From positions 44,092,001-44,156,000 of the forward strand of contig JAZBRS010000035.1 in assembly GCA_037176725.1 (NCBI GenBank): 64,000 nt of DNA, written 5' to 3'. This DNA is from Posidonia oceanica (Eukaryota; Streptophyta; Magnoliopsida; Alismatales; Posidoniaceae). Every line of letters starts with the position of its first letter. Within the stretch, counting starts at the first letter, position 1. A program made the translations under genes and the position numbers. Under the pieces are notes generated by a model, which ran no database searches, was not told where the DNA came from, and saw only the letters and a program-made list of their open reading frames with translations. Below are positions 46,557 to 59,038 of the stretch, in pieces.

Positions 46557-48239
46557 TTCAGTCTCCTCCTCCTTCATCGCCCCTTTTTCGTCTTCCAGAG
46601 AAATGAGAGAATCCAGAGCAGAGAGCACCTGAAATCCCCTCCTCTTCCCACTACAGAACAGCCCTCTTCCTCCTCTTCCTTTCCACTCGAACCAGAGCCT
46701 CCATCCTCAGCAAAACCACTCCCAATTCCGTCCCCAAATCCACCCAAACTCCCACCATTTTAGCCCCCTATTCCATAGCCCGAACCACCCTGAAACCACC
46801 CCCCGACACCACTTGAACCAACTCAGAACCCAACACCTCCTTTCTCAAAAATTCCCATCTCCTCAGTCCCTGGAATCCTACCAAACTACACCCAGAAACT
46901 CATCAGAACACTACTTTCCAAACCCCCCAGAGCCTCAACCTTCTTCCCCCTCACAGACTAAGCCCTCCACCACAAACACTTAACCTCGATTCTGCTAGAA
47001 AACCAACCTAATCCCAATCTTCCTCTCCAGGCCTCCTCAGACCCTTCCAAGCATCCGAACATGCTCACGAACCCTCCGGCAAGTCGCCAATACCCTCTGG
47101 TTGATCCAGAAGGTAGCAGACATCTCCACCCACCTGCATCTGCTTTCGGACCACCCACTGAAGTAATTTTCTCCTTCGGGCTGCAAAACTTCGTTCCAAA
47201 CATCCGGGAAGCACCGGAGCACATCACTGAGGAGATCCGAATGCTCCTGAACTGTCGACAGCACCTGCACCACCAGACGACCTCCGCTGGCAAGCACTGA
47301 AGCCACCTGCGTCGGGAGGACTCCTCAGCCCGCGAAAAAGGTACCGCTTCTTCCCCTTAACCTAATTTTCGTTCCAGAATGCTTTTCCACCCCTCAGATA
47401 GGGGTTTCCTCCCTTCTTTCGCTGGGTCTGCTCCGCTGCTGACTTGTCTTCTCCGGCGAGCTCGACGCTCACCTCGCCGCATCTCTGAGCAGAACTCCCT
47501 CCCGCCGAACGCTCGAGAACCGCACGGACTCCAGCAGCTCTCCGGTGGCTTCAGAATGCCACGACAACACGCCAATCGTCTTCCCAGTCTCCAAGTAGGT
47601 CTGCAGAACTCCAACGCCGCTTCCGTTCATCTCCAGACCGCGTCGCAACTCGCCGACGCTGCTCCGAGGTCCGCCAGCCTCCGGTGAAGGTTGCCCGCCG
47701 TCCCTTGCCTCACCAGCATCCCTCTGCCTCCCTCGACGGCCACTAGTAGCAACTGCTACAGTGGTCGTCGTTCTGCAAAAATCCTGTAGCTTTATTTTTC
47801 CTTTGCATAGATAATTTGCCATAAATTGCATTTTCAGCTCGTGTTTTTATTTTATTACATTCTAGTCCTGCCTTCGTTTATCATTCATTTAATTCTAAAT
47901 TTAAATCTTCTTAAATTGCATGAAAAACTTAAAAAACTGTCTAATTGCATGTTAGTCCTTCTGCTGTGTTTTCCTTTTAAATTTATTTTAGTTCAGGCCC
48001 TATGGTTTTTCATTTTTGCATTTCAGTCCTTCAGTTAATAATCTGATTTATTATTCCAAGTTTACCTTACTAAATTGCATTTTTTATCCTGTACTTCTCA
48101 TTATTTGCATTTTAGTCCTCTGATCTGTTAATTAATGCATTCTTTTTTCATCTTTTCTTACTGCATTGCATTATTTCCCCCATGCATTTTAATTTTTGCA
48201 TATAGGTCCTCCATATTCATGCACAACATCTGTTTTTTG

Positions 48240-48640
48240 CATTTTTTCCTTATAAAATTGCATTTTAGACCCTGCATGTTTTAAAATTGCACATAGGTCC
48301 ACTGTTAATGCACAGACCATTCAAAAATCACATTTTTGCTTATAAAATTGCATCTTAGACCCTGCATGTTTTAAAATTGCACATAGGTCCTCTGCATGTT
48401 TATAAAACTCATTTAAATGCATATTTTTGCTTATAAAATTGCATTTTAGACCCTGCATATTTAAAAATTGCACATAGGTCCTCTGTTTGCATTCACAGAC
48501 CATTTAAGACTACATTTTTGCTTATAAAATTGCATTTCAACCCCTGCATGTTTCAAAATTGCATGTTAATCCTCCACATGATTTCAAAACTTACTCTATT
48601 GCGTGTTTACCTTATAAAATTGCATTTTAAACCCTGCATT
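48240..48640 (+). repeat. About 90-bp degenerate repeats in D LTR
   Basis: CTTATAAAATTGCATTTTAG recurs near 48,249, 48,339, 48,430, 48,520 and 48,612, each followed by a CCCTGCAT and an AATTGCA...GGTCC segment. The plus strand is T-rich like a plant intron. Confidence 0.7.
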
Positions 48641-49534
48641 TTGCAAAATTGCACTCATACCCTCCAGTTTTCAAAAATCTTGCATATAAGCCCCCAATTT
48701 TTCAAAATCTTTGCATTTAGGTCCCACTTTTTCAAAACTTGCACATAAGCTCCCAAGTTTTCTGAAAAGTCATTCTTAGGTCCTTTTCTTGCATTCCTGC
48801 ATGCATTGCACTCATGCATCTTTGCATTTGGCATTCTTGCACACACTTAGCTCCCATTTACATGGGAGGACCTGTTTTGCACATCCCTAGGACCTCCTAT
48901 ACACCTAAATCCATTCTTCTCCCCTGTTCTGGCCCCTCTGCCTTGAAGCTGGGATATCTTTTGATCTGGCCGTCGGATCTTCTCAACCAAGCTACCTGGA
49001 CGACCCCGGCGGAGCACTCTTCAGCATGGACCAAGCAATTCTCAGATCAGGCTTCAGGTTTCCAAGGTAAGTCCTTCTGAACCCCTTCACAGCATTCATT
49101 TGCACCCCATTTGCATTGCAAGCATTGTTTTTGCTTTCTAATTTCTCGAGCATGTAGATTAGGACTCCCTCTTCCTGTCTATCAACTCTGTCTCCTCTCT
49201 TCACGTCCTCTCAGTGCCTTGTGTTGCATTTCCCCTGGATTCACCACTAATTGCGACTTTCTTCTCCCTTTTCCACGATCCGATCGCATCGCGAGCTTTT
49301 GGCAGCGTGCGAGACTTATCGTGGGACACTTTGGTGGGAAATGGTCGCAGAACAGTGGTAATCCGCCCACTTGCTTCCCTTCCCCTTCGTAGGTCTTCAC
49401 ACCTACCTTGTGTGGTCTTTAAGCGGTGCTTGTTCTTACACTTACATCGTTTGCCTCTCCTTTGCTTCTCTTGCTCTCCTCTTTGTATCTGCATTTGCAT
49501 GGCTTTATCGATGTTTTATTTCGCCTGCTTTGGC

Positions 49535-49990
49535 ACCGTTTTGCGTGCCCGCTCTATCTTTGGCACCGTTTTGCATGTCCGCTTTCTTTTTGGCACCGTT
49601 TTGCATGCCCGCTCTGTCTTTGGCACCGTTTTGCGTGCCCGCTTTGCTTTTTGGCACCATTTTGAGAGCCCACTTTCTTTTAGGCACCGTTTTGCATGCC
49701 CGCTCTGTCTTTGGCACCGTTTTGTGTGCTCGCTTTCTTTTTGGCACCGTTTTGCGTGCCTGCTCTATCTTTGGCACCGTTTTGCGTGCCCGCTTTGCTT
49801 TTTCGCACCGTTTTGCGTGCCGTTCTTGTTTCTTGCACCGTTTTGCGTGCTGGCTTTGCTTTTTCGCACAATTTTACATGCCGCTCTGTCTTTTGCACCG
49901 TTTTGCGTGCCAATCTCGTTTTCTTGCACTATTTCGCGTGCTGCTTCCGTTTCTTGCATCGTTTCGTGCATTTTTGCGTCGTTTTCTCTT
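49535..49990. repeat. 30-bp minisatellite in D LTR
   Basis: About 15 units of TTTGGCACCGTTTTGCGTGC plus CCGCTCTGTC or CCGCTTTCTT, often alternating, giving a 60-base higher-order pattern. Reverse complement of 41,560-42,300, with fewer units. Confidence 0.92.
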
Positions 49991-50679
49991 GCATGTTGCC
50001 TGCATTGCTTGCTTTTACCACCGTTTTGCCTTTTCGCTTGCATTTGCATATAGGCAGTGATGCTTACTGCCTGGAGTTCTCACGAGCTAGGTTTCGACCA
50101 GTTCGGAACACAGATAGCGTTGCTGAGCACTTAGACTGCACGTTTACTTTCCTGCATTGCATCCCACCACTTAGAGCACACCTTTGAGCATTCATTTAGG
50201 CATTCATTGGCATTTAGGCATTCAAACCTGCATTCTCCTGCGTATGCGAGCGTAAGCCAAGAAAGACCAATTCTCGAGCGTGTCGGGGGTGCCTATCACC
50301 TTCCCCACATGTAACAGGAGTCCTTGCCCAATCTTTTGGCCGGTAATGACCATATTGCCCTTATCCTAGGCATGAGTCATCTCATTTGCATTCATTTGCA
50401 TTTGTTTTCCTTCACGTTGCTTTGCATTGCATCATCTGATTGGTTTTGCGTGTTAACTCGCGCATTTCCCCCGATTTTCCTTGTCTCCCGATAATAGACA
50501 CGATGGCGACTCTGAATTGTCTTATCTTCTTCTTTTCTTATCTTTTCTCCTCTGTTTTAAGTGTTTTCGAGTGAGCCCTCCTCCTCGGACATAGCCGCTT
50601 ATAGTGAGCGTGATTCCGATCGGTGCACGCGAGCTTTTGGTAGTGTGCATGGACGATCTGAACACCGGGATTACTACAG

Positions 50680-50697
50680 TGGCGACTCTGCTAGGGA
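50680..50697 (+). promoter_or_regulatory. Primer binding site (tRNA-Arg type) of element D
   Basis: TGGCGACTCTGCTAGGGA one base after the LTR end; it differs from the element 1 site by one base. Confidence 0.88.
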
Positions 50698-52007
50698 TGC
50701 TAGACTTCGGCTTTCGTTTCTGGCTTCTCGCTCGCCGCTTTCGCAGTTCTACTTGCCTTTGTTTGGCTCTTTGCCTGTTTTGGTCGCTCTTCTGTGCAAA
50801 CTCCTAGCAAGTCACCTCATGGGTACTCTGCTTTGGTTTTGCACCTCTTCTGCCTTGGTTTTTGCTCTATCTTGCTCTGCTTTGTTTCTGACTGCTTGTT
50901 TACTTGCTTATCTCCATGTTTCTACTCTTATTTTCTTTACAGCTTACCTATCTTTACCTTCTTTATCTTGCTTACTTATTATTGCTTTATTTCTTGCACA
51001 ATGCATGTCTACATACTTGTTTGGCAGCAATGCATGCTTTTTGAATGATAAATGCTTCTTTCACACATTTGCTATGTCACTATACATGCACATGCCCTGT
51101 ATATATGCCTTTTGACATGATGAATGCTTTTTCTTCACTATCATGCTCACAAACACTCGTACATGCCATGCACTTGCCTTTTGCTATGTTGTATGCTGTT
51201 TGCCTACCATATTTGACTGATTTTCTTCCCTTTCACACATGCCATGCCTAGGATAGTAGAGACTGTTTGCTCTTCCTATGGTTAACTAAAAATGGCAAGT
51301 AAAAAGAACTTCTAGGAGCAACTAGAGACTTCAAATAATCCTGCACCCCCATGGGTTAATAAAATGCGCAAGATAAAAAACTTTAAGCATGTGCATAAGC
51401 ATCATATAGGGCATGCATTCTTCTCATCTAAGTCCACCTACTAGTCTGCGAAAGACAGTTCCGACCTCTTGTTCCACCGCTTTTGGCGTGGGCCGAGTCG
51501 GTCGGTCTGTCCCCCCTTTGTCCAGGGGTCGTGTCGGTGTAGTGGAGTGTACTGCCCATGCTTTGGCGGGGTCAAGGCCACCAACGCACCACCCTGTTAT
51601 TTCCTCAGCTCTGGCTAGGAGTTCGATAGGGAGCCTACTTTTTCTAACTTGAGTCGGTGACCCGTACACCTGGGGATACCCGAAGTAGATCACCTTCTAG
51701 GATACACTAAATAAGTGAGGGGGGTATACTAGAAAGCATACATATCATTCATGCCATCTAACTTAACTCATTTGCATCTGTCTTTTAGTTTCTAATCCCT
51801 GTTTGTCTCTGTCTGTGTCAACAGTGATCGGTAAGCGAGTTCCCCTTGCTGGAGCTTGAGTACCGTCCCTTTCTGACACCCCTGTTGCGACCTTGCTCGC
51901 GACCATTCCCCTTCTGAGCTATCCGCCTTTGCGACGATAGCTCCTATTAGGAATCGCCATTTGCATACCCGTCGTAGCCCTATTCTCACGTGCTCTAGGT
52001 CAGCAAT
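50698..52007 (+). other. Leader between PBS and gag of element D
   Basis: T/C-rich, with short frames only. 51,640-51,720 corresponds to the element 1 leader near 22,490-22,560. An open frame across the LTR-leader border (50,561-51,115) has no recognised domain; a signal-peptide-like hydrophobic composition there reflects the T-rich sequence. Confidence 0.5.
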
Positions 52008-54383
52008 GGCCCAGTACGTCAGTGAGCCTCTCTTTACTCCTGTCACGGAGGGTGTTTCCGCTCTGGCCCCTCCGATTGCTCCTTCTGCCCCTTTTATTCC
52101 CCCTCCGACGCCAAGGTTTCCTCCCCTGACGCCTCTAGTATCTCAGTATGTCCCGAGACACTGGCAAGCATCTCTTCTTCTAGATCCGGTCGCCGAGTCT
52201 ATCTTGATGACCGTTACTCGCGTTTCAGAGATGCCATTGCCCCCTCCTTCCTAGGGATACGTCACCTTTGACTTCCCTCCTACCGCTACTGCGACTTTTG
52301 CTATAGCACCTACTCCTCCTGGACAGTCTGTGTCCGTGCCATTTGCTTCTCAATCTTCACCGGCACTGCACTTCAGCGTTCCCGCTGACAGAACGCCTGA
52401 GGCTCAGTACCAGCACCTGATGGAGCCTGCCTAGAGATTGCAGGGCATGGCTCTATCGGTTCGTCCCTCCTGTACTCCTATCGCTCCTGAGGTTCCTTTG
52501 AGGCCAGTCCTGCATTTCATGCATCTACCTCTACACCTTCGCCTCGACCATCGTCTCAACTGCTCACAGTTCCGATGATGGGGGCCCGTTTACCGCCTCC
52601 TTCTACACAACACTTAGCACAGCATGCTCCTCTTCCCCCTGGTGGTCAGTCCTTTGGGCTGGCTAGAGCCCAGTACCCCACTAGCTCGCTGTCCGGCACC
52701 CCACCTGTACAGCAACTGGTGCTCCAGCATCCTACCCCTCCCACAGCACAGCATGTCATCTACCCTCCTTCCTTGCATCAGGCCCAGAACCTTGCATACA
52801 TCCCTGCATACACAGTTCCCTAGCACAGATACGCTGGCCATCCCGTTGCTCCACTAGGCAACGCTATGGTAGATCCGGAGGAGCACTTAGGTGCGACCCA
52901 TTCGGCGTATGTGCTCACTACCCCTACCGATCCCTCTCCTACGGCAGCAAATCCATACCCCATCAATAACCGGATGGACGTCTTGGAGAAGGCACTACGA
53001 CTAGTGCAGGGAACTGAGCACCAGACCTACCAATTTTGGGACCTCTATTGCTTTCCAGAGGCGGTACTCCCTCCGAAGTTCAAAATCCTAAATTTCGACA
53101 AGTACAATGGTAGGGGCTGCCCCGTAGCACACCTGAAGGCGTATTGCGGTGATCTCGCTCAGCTTCAGGCTGACGAGAGGTTGCTGATCCGCCTGTTCCA
53201 GAAAAGCTTGACCGGGCCAGCACTCAAGTGGTTCATATCGCTTGATATATCAACCATCAAGACTTGGAACGACCTTAGTCAGGCATTCCTGGAATAGTAC
53301 TACATCAACCTCGATCTAGTCCCAAAGCGGGCGGACTTGATCGCAATTAAGTAGAATCCCAGCGAGCCGTTCGGGGAGTACGTCGGCCGCTGGTGCGCCC
53401 TTGCTTCACAAGTTCGAGATAGACCCTCCAACGAGGAGTCTATTGAGATCGTTATTAAAGGGGCGCAGCCATCTCTTGGGGCTCTGCTTAGCATCCAACC
53501 AGTCACTACTTTTGCAGCACTCATCCGAGCTGGAGGGCGCGTGGAGAGTTCTTTGCGGAGTGGTAGCATCCCGGCTCTCTCTACATTTGCTAAGCAGGCC
53601 ACGATTAGCAGTAATAGTGCCAACAGCAGCACCTCCAACAACAACAACAGCGGTAGTAGCAACAACCGTCCCAAGAAGAAAGACTCGTCGAAGACCGCTG
53701 TTGCATTCGTCGACTCTCCTACTGTGCCTATTCACTTGCCGTCCCAGCCTGCCCTAGCTCAGATGGTGTATGCTCCTGCACCTAGGAATCCACCCACACC
53801 ACAAATCACAACCACCGGTAGACCGGTCTACCCCGTCGCACCGGTTCAGCAAGGCTAGTACTAGAGGCAAAGAAGGCCACCCACTGAGAAGCGGAAGTTC
53901 GCCCCACTAGTGGAACCGCTCAGGGCCATCTTGCCAAAGGTTGCATCGCTCCTGAAGTTCCCGGAGGTTCGGCCGCCCCCAAATCCTTTGCCGCATTGGT
54001 TTAAGGTGAACCTCTTTTGCAATTTCCATCAAAGTGTCGGGCATTTGACGAATAATTGCTACTCCCTACGGAACGCAATTCAGGACCTAATCGAATCGGG
54101 AACGATTGTGATTGACACGCACAAGGCATCCACTCAAGCACACACACATGCATCTGCACATTCAGCTGTTCCCCCTCATTCTGGCATCATCCACCAACCT
54201 CTACCGGAGCACACTTATCCGGGAGGGGCGGGAATCTCAGGCATCCACTCAGTCTTCCCTTCTGGGCCTACTACCTCTGTGGTAGACCCTTCTGATCTTA
54301 TTTTTGATATCTCTGAGCCTTTCCCTATTAATCTCTATCTCGCGGCAGTTGCTGGCTCTGAGTCGGGAGTTCACATGATCTGA
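52008..54383 (+). pseudogene. gag of element D
   Basis: Probable start ATG at 52,008 (MAQYVSEP), matching element 1. A Pro-rich N-terminus follows, with a pair of compensating frame changes between about 52,260 and 52,575; the capsid core (FKILNFDKYNGRG, AYCGDLAQLQADERLLIRLF, LTGPALKWF) is at 52,866-53,297. A Ser/Asn-rich stretch (53,590-53,680) precedes the zinc motif FCNFHQSVGHLTNNC (54,015-54,060), with all ligands present. Stops at 52,252, 52,821, 53,295, 53,352, 53,856 and 53,862 are all TAG, each explicable by CAG to TAG. The final TGA at 54,381 may be a mutated Arg codon. Confidence 0.85.
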
Positions 54384-54412
54384 CCGCGCGCCAGGCCGGA
54401 GCGCCCCTTGCT

Positions 54413-55491
54413 GTGCTTCCTCAGGCTCAACCCCCTGTACACCTCCTAGCTAGGGCCCAGCCTAGATCCCTTGTCCACCTCTTAGGGCGGCCTCAGCTAG
54501 AATCCCCTGTACACCTTCTAGGCAGACCTCAGCCAGCCCCTGCCTTCCCACCCCAACAACCTTACCCTTTAGATAGACCTCAGTATCTAGTAGGTCCCTC
54601 TGTAACCCCTCCTGTGCTCGCAGCACGTGCTCCTGTGGTTATTGACTTAACCTTGGACACCCATCACGTCCTTTACAACTACGCCACAGAAATGTGTGCG
54701 GAAGTAACGCGATCGGGGAGGGTCTACAGACCCCCAACACCGACAGTTAGGCCAAACCATCCTGAACCTGCTATGCCCCCACCCTCTAACCAACCCATAG
54801 CAGATCCGGCCTCAAACCTACCTATAGCAAGCCAAATCCCTGCCCAACCTGTTGCAAGCCAAACCTTTACCCAATCTCCTGTAACTACCCCTCTAGAGCT
54901 TGCCAAAACTACCCCTCTGACATTTCCATTTAGGACCTAATCCACACCTCTGCTGAACACCACGAAGCTTTTCTTCACGTGTTCCAAGCCGCCCGTGTGT
55001 CCCAATCTATTGAGCCTTCGGCCTTGGAAAGCATGCTAGGGATAATTGCAGAGCCCTAGGTCATCTCTTTTACAAGTGATGAGCTGCCTTCAGCGGGGAT
55101 TAATCACAATCAACCCCTGTTCGTCACGGTTCAGTTCAAAAACTTTCGTATTCCTCTAACACTGGTTGATAACGGGTTAGGCCTTAACGTCTGCCCTTTG
55201 CGTACTGCAACAAAGTTCGGATTCAAAGCCGAGGATATCACACCAGCTATGAAAGGAATGACAGCTTTTGACAACACCCATCATGACGCTCTGAGGATCC
55301 TGATTATTCCTCTTGCCATTGGCCCGGTCGTATTTGATGTAGAATTCTATGTCGTTGACTTGAAGCCAAACTTTAACTTTTTGCTTGGGCGCCCTTGGCT
55401 CCACAAGCATCAGGTCCTTCCCTCGACCCTCCATCGAATGATAAAGTACCGTCACGGCGATGATCATTGTCGTCATGGCGGAGAACTTTGA
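54413..55491 (+). pseudogene. Aspartic protease region of element D
   Basis: An upstream linker (LLARAQPRSL...VTRSGRVYRP) in one frame switches frame near 54,915 to the protease (DLIHTSAEHHEAF, LTLVDNGLGLNVCPL near 55,155-55,200, FDVEFYVVDLKPNFNFLLGR). The frame shifts again at about 55,460 into the pol frame. TAG codons at about 54,931 and 55,057. The DNG active-site variant is the same as in element 1. Confidence 0.82.
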
Positions 55492-57100
55492 GAAGGAGCG
55501 GATCGAGGCAGTCTCCCCTGTCTCTTCACAAACTATCCTGTTTGACCCCGACACTTATGAAGCCTTGTATCGCGTTAATCGGTGCGAGCCGGTTAACTTC
55601 ATTCCTAATCTTGAACACGTCAACTCCTGGGCCATTCACAACAACCCCTTTCGAATGGTCGAGAATGTATGTCATAGGTGGGGTTACATAAAAGGTACAC
55701 TGCTTCGGCGTCACGGCCAGGGGATCTCAGAGCCGATCATGGCAGCGGAGCGGAGGAAGTCTGAAGGCCTCGGTTATGAGCCCAAGCCCAACGAAGATCA
55801 TTGCTTTCAGCTGAAGGATCAGGAACCAGCCATCCCCGAAGACCTCACTAACTTCACCAGTGCAGGAGTTCTGGGATCAACAGATGATCAAGCCGCGGTG
55901 CCAACAGAAGACTAGGTCTGCATTGAGGACTACTACTCGGATGAGGAGCAGTCTGGCGCAGTAGAGGCAGTCCCAACTGGCAGCAAGTTTTTGGTCAGTA
56001 CAGAGGCGCCACGGTCAGTTTATTTGGCTCTTCCTCCAGCAGATACAGCAGGCAATTTAGCAGGCTTTGTGGCAAAATTGACAAGCTCTTACATTTCTAC
56101 AGCCACATCTGCATTACAAGTACAAGCAGCAGCGGCAGCTCAAAAGTCAGAGACACTCCTTCAGGCACAATCAGGCAGGCTACCTACGGTCGCAGTCGCA
56201 TCAATACCGCTATCACTCTCTCAGGAGGGACAGTCAGTGAATTCAGTCAGCAGCGTGACTCGGCCCACTTCAGCAGCCGCATCACTAAGAATGTAGCCAA
56301 CGCAGTCCGCTTCACATCCTCCTGCCGCAAAATAGCAACTTTCGTGGCAGGCCCCCATGGCGTCAGAGGCTGCACTCTTACAGTCACAACCAGATGCAGA
56401 GGACCAGTTGAGCACCATAGTCTCCCAGCCCTTGGGCCCTCAGAAGAGCACCTCTGCCTGCCCTCTAACTGCAACAGTGACCTGGCAGCGTACCCGTCTG
56501 CGGCCCCGCTGACCAGTCTGTTTGGATCTCTGATGTTGAAGCTACCACAATCAGGCGCGCCTGTGAACCAGACAATGCAAATACCAAGGGCGGCAATCCA
56601 TCTAGCAGCCAGGCTAGAGCCGCAGGCCAGAGCCGTAGGCCCCCGACGCCTACTACATCAACTCACCCTTGGATGAGGAGGAAGGAGTGGCGGTAGAAGC
56701 CTAGGTCGATTCATGGATGTCCGACTTAGAGTTACTTTATCAGGAACAACTCAAGTCGATAGTAGAAGACCTGGTGGAGCACCAAGCTGCAGAAAGGAAA
56801 GGGAAAGCCGTCGCTACGGACCCTCCTCTGCAAGAAGACCATGCCTCTATCATGGTCCTGGAAGAAGACTTAGCAGTACCGGACTCCCCTAGACCAGATG
56901 AGCTCATTACTCTACAACCAGAAGGCAGGTCTAGGTGGTTTGTACAGCACATGCCTCACTCAGGCAGTATAGCAAGCAGCAGTGCCCAGATCAACCGCCA
57001 GTCCGGCATACCCTCCACAAGCACACTAGAAGACTCAGAGGAGGAAGCACTAGTAGTCCAAGCAGTAGCAGTAGCAGAGTAGAAAGCAGAATCAGTAACA
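55460..57100 (+). pseudogene. Protease-RT linker of element D
   Basis: Begins with VMAENFEKERIEAVSP..., shared with element 1, then CHRWGYIKGTLLRRHGQGI, an acidic SIED-like segment at 55,920 (Trp to TAG at 55,913), Ala/Ser/Thr/Gln-rich stretches, DLELLYQEQL (56,720) and a second low-complexity part. No enzymatic motif is recognised; a scaffold or spacer role is possible. Confidence 0.65.
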
Positions 57101-59038
57101 GAATCATCAGCAGCCCCAGTAGCATGGCCATCAGCAGTATCAGTGACAGAATCAGCAAGGCCCTCAACAGCATCAGCAGAGCACTCAGCAGAATCAGTTG
57201 GGCCAGAGCAGACAGAAGAAGTTGCCAGGATGGAAGTCGTGCACCGAGGCTACAAGAATACTCGAGTAAGCGTGACCATCCTGAAGCGTCACTAGGGCCA
57301 AGCAGCGGAACATATACACTCTTTCGACATTACAAATCCTTCTTTTGAGAAAGAGATCCTCTCGGAGTTTATTGCTTATGGAGAGGAGGATGATACGGGC
57401 GAGGAAGAGACTGATGAATCATTGCCCGAGTTCTGGCCCTATGACGACAACCCAGAAGGCCCCAACCTCCATGTTGAAGAAGAAACAGAGGTTGTTAACA
57501 TCGGCACAGTTGAGGAAGTCAGAGAAGTTCGCATCAGTGCCCAGCTGTCCCCCCAGGCTCGAGCAGAGTTCATCGCATTCTTAAAAGAATATGCGGATGT
57601 CTTCGCCTGGAGTTATGAAGATATGGTTGGCCTTGACATAGAGATAGTGGTGCACAATCTATCCCTAGATCCAGATGCCAAGCCAGTAAAGCAGAAGCTG
57701 AGAAGATGGCGACCGTAGTGGCTGCTTATGATCAAAGAAGAGATCATGAAATAGCACAGAGTTAATTTCCTCAAGGTCATCCTTTATCCGGAATGGCTGG
57801 CAAACATTTTACCCGTGCCCAAAAAAGACGGCCGCGTCCGGATCTGCATCGACTATAGGGACCTGAACAAGGCGAGTCCCAAGGATGACTTCCCATTATC
57901 TCACATTGACGTCCTAGTCGACAATACAGCGGGTCACAAGATGCTCTCCTTCATGGACGGCTTTTCTGGATATAATCAGATCAAAATGGTAGAAGAAGAC
58001 ATGGAAAAGACTTCATTCATCACCCCTTGGGGAGTCTTCTGCTACCAAGTTATGCCGTTCGGACTGAAGAATGCTGGCGCAACCTATCAGAGGGCCATGA
58101 CTGCACTATTTCACGACCTCATGCACCAAGAAGTGGAGGTCTATGTAGACGACATGATTGCTATACCCAAAGAGCCTAAAGATCATCTTGCCTGTTTGAA
58201 GAAGCTCTTTACCCGTCTACGAAAGTACAAGCTGCGCCTGAACCCCAACAAATGTGTATTCGGGGTGTCTTCTAGCAAATTGCTGGGCTACATTGTTAGC
58301 CAAAGGGGGATTGAAGTAGACCTGATGAAGGCTAAAGCCATCGTGGATATGCCACCCCCTCGGATTGAAAAGGAGGTCAGAGGTCTGCTTGGGCGTTTAT
58401 AATACATCAGGCGCTTCATTGCACAGCTTACGCCCATTTATGAGCCCATATTCAAGCTCCTGAAGAAAAATGCGTAGATTCATTGGAGCGAGGAGTGTCA
58501 GGCTACATTTGCCAAGATCAAGCAGCTGCTGATTAAGCCTCCTGTCTTGGTTCCCCCTACTCTAGGGAGACCCTTACTTCTCTACCTTTCTACCACGCAG
58601 CATTCCATGGGCGCCGTCTTAGGCAAACATGACGAATCTGGTAGAAAGGAGCACGCCATTTACTACTTGAGCAAGAAGTTCAATGAATGCGAAGCCAGGT
58701 ACAGTACAATAGAGAAGACCTGCTTGTCCCTTGTCTGGGCTGCACAAAAGTTAAGGCACTACATGATGGCATTCCTAGTTCAGCTCTTATGCCGGCATGA
58801 TCCTATCAAATTCCTCTTTCAAAAATCGGCCATGGTAGGCAGATGTGTTAAGTGGCAGGTGCTGCTGTCTCAGTACGACATCACCTTTGTCACTCAAAAG
58901 TCCATGAAGGGCCAAGCTATGGCAGACCATCTTGCTGATCTCCCACTGCCTGAATATCAGCCACTCCAGACGCAGTTCCCAGATGAAGACATTCTGTTTG
59001 CAATGGAGGACTCTGAAGACAAAGACCCTGAAGATTAG
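57101..59038 (+). pseudogene. Reverse transcriptase and first RNase H of element D
   Basis: DVFAWSYEDMVGLD...KPVKQKLRRWRP, then TAG at 57,716, then WLLMIKEEIMK (TAG 57,752). RT core: VPKKDGRVRICIDYRDLN, FMDGFSGYNQI, MPFGLKNAGATYQRAM, YVDDMI (58,142-58,159). RNase H: LYLSTTQHSMGAVLG, AIYYLSKKFNECEARY, KWQVLLSQYD; its first catalytic Asp is absent as in element 1. Further stops: TAA 58,400, TAG 58,475, TAG 59,036. All remain in one frame, so decay is by nonsense changes only in this stretch. Confidence 0.9.

Larger units (their letters stand above)
44619..50678 (+). repeat. 5' LTR of element D, 6,060 bp
   Basis: TGTTGACACC...TTACTACA, directly followed by G and a tRNA-Arg type PBS. Order inside: CCTAGG-rich start, A-rich strand-asymmetric tract (45,300-46,060) with telo-box motifs, CT-rich tract (46,090-46,330), TATA-like ACTTAAAACC (46,547), GC-rich stretch ending AAG|GTACC (47,341), T-rich stretch with about 90-base repeats (47,780-48,780), GC-richer block ending AAG|GTAAGT (49,066), minisatellite, conserved GTGTCGGGGG...CCTTCCCC block (50,279-50,312) and PBS-like motif (50,504). 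Lengths of this order are known for Ogre-type LTRs. Confidence 0.9.
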
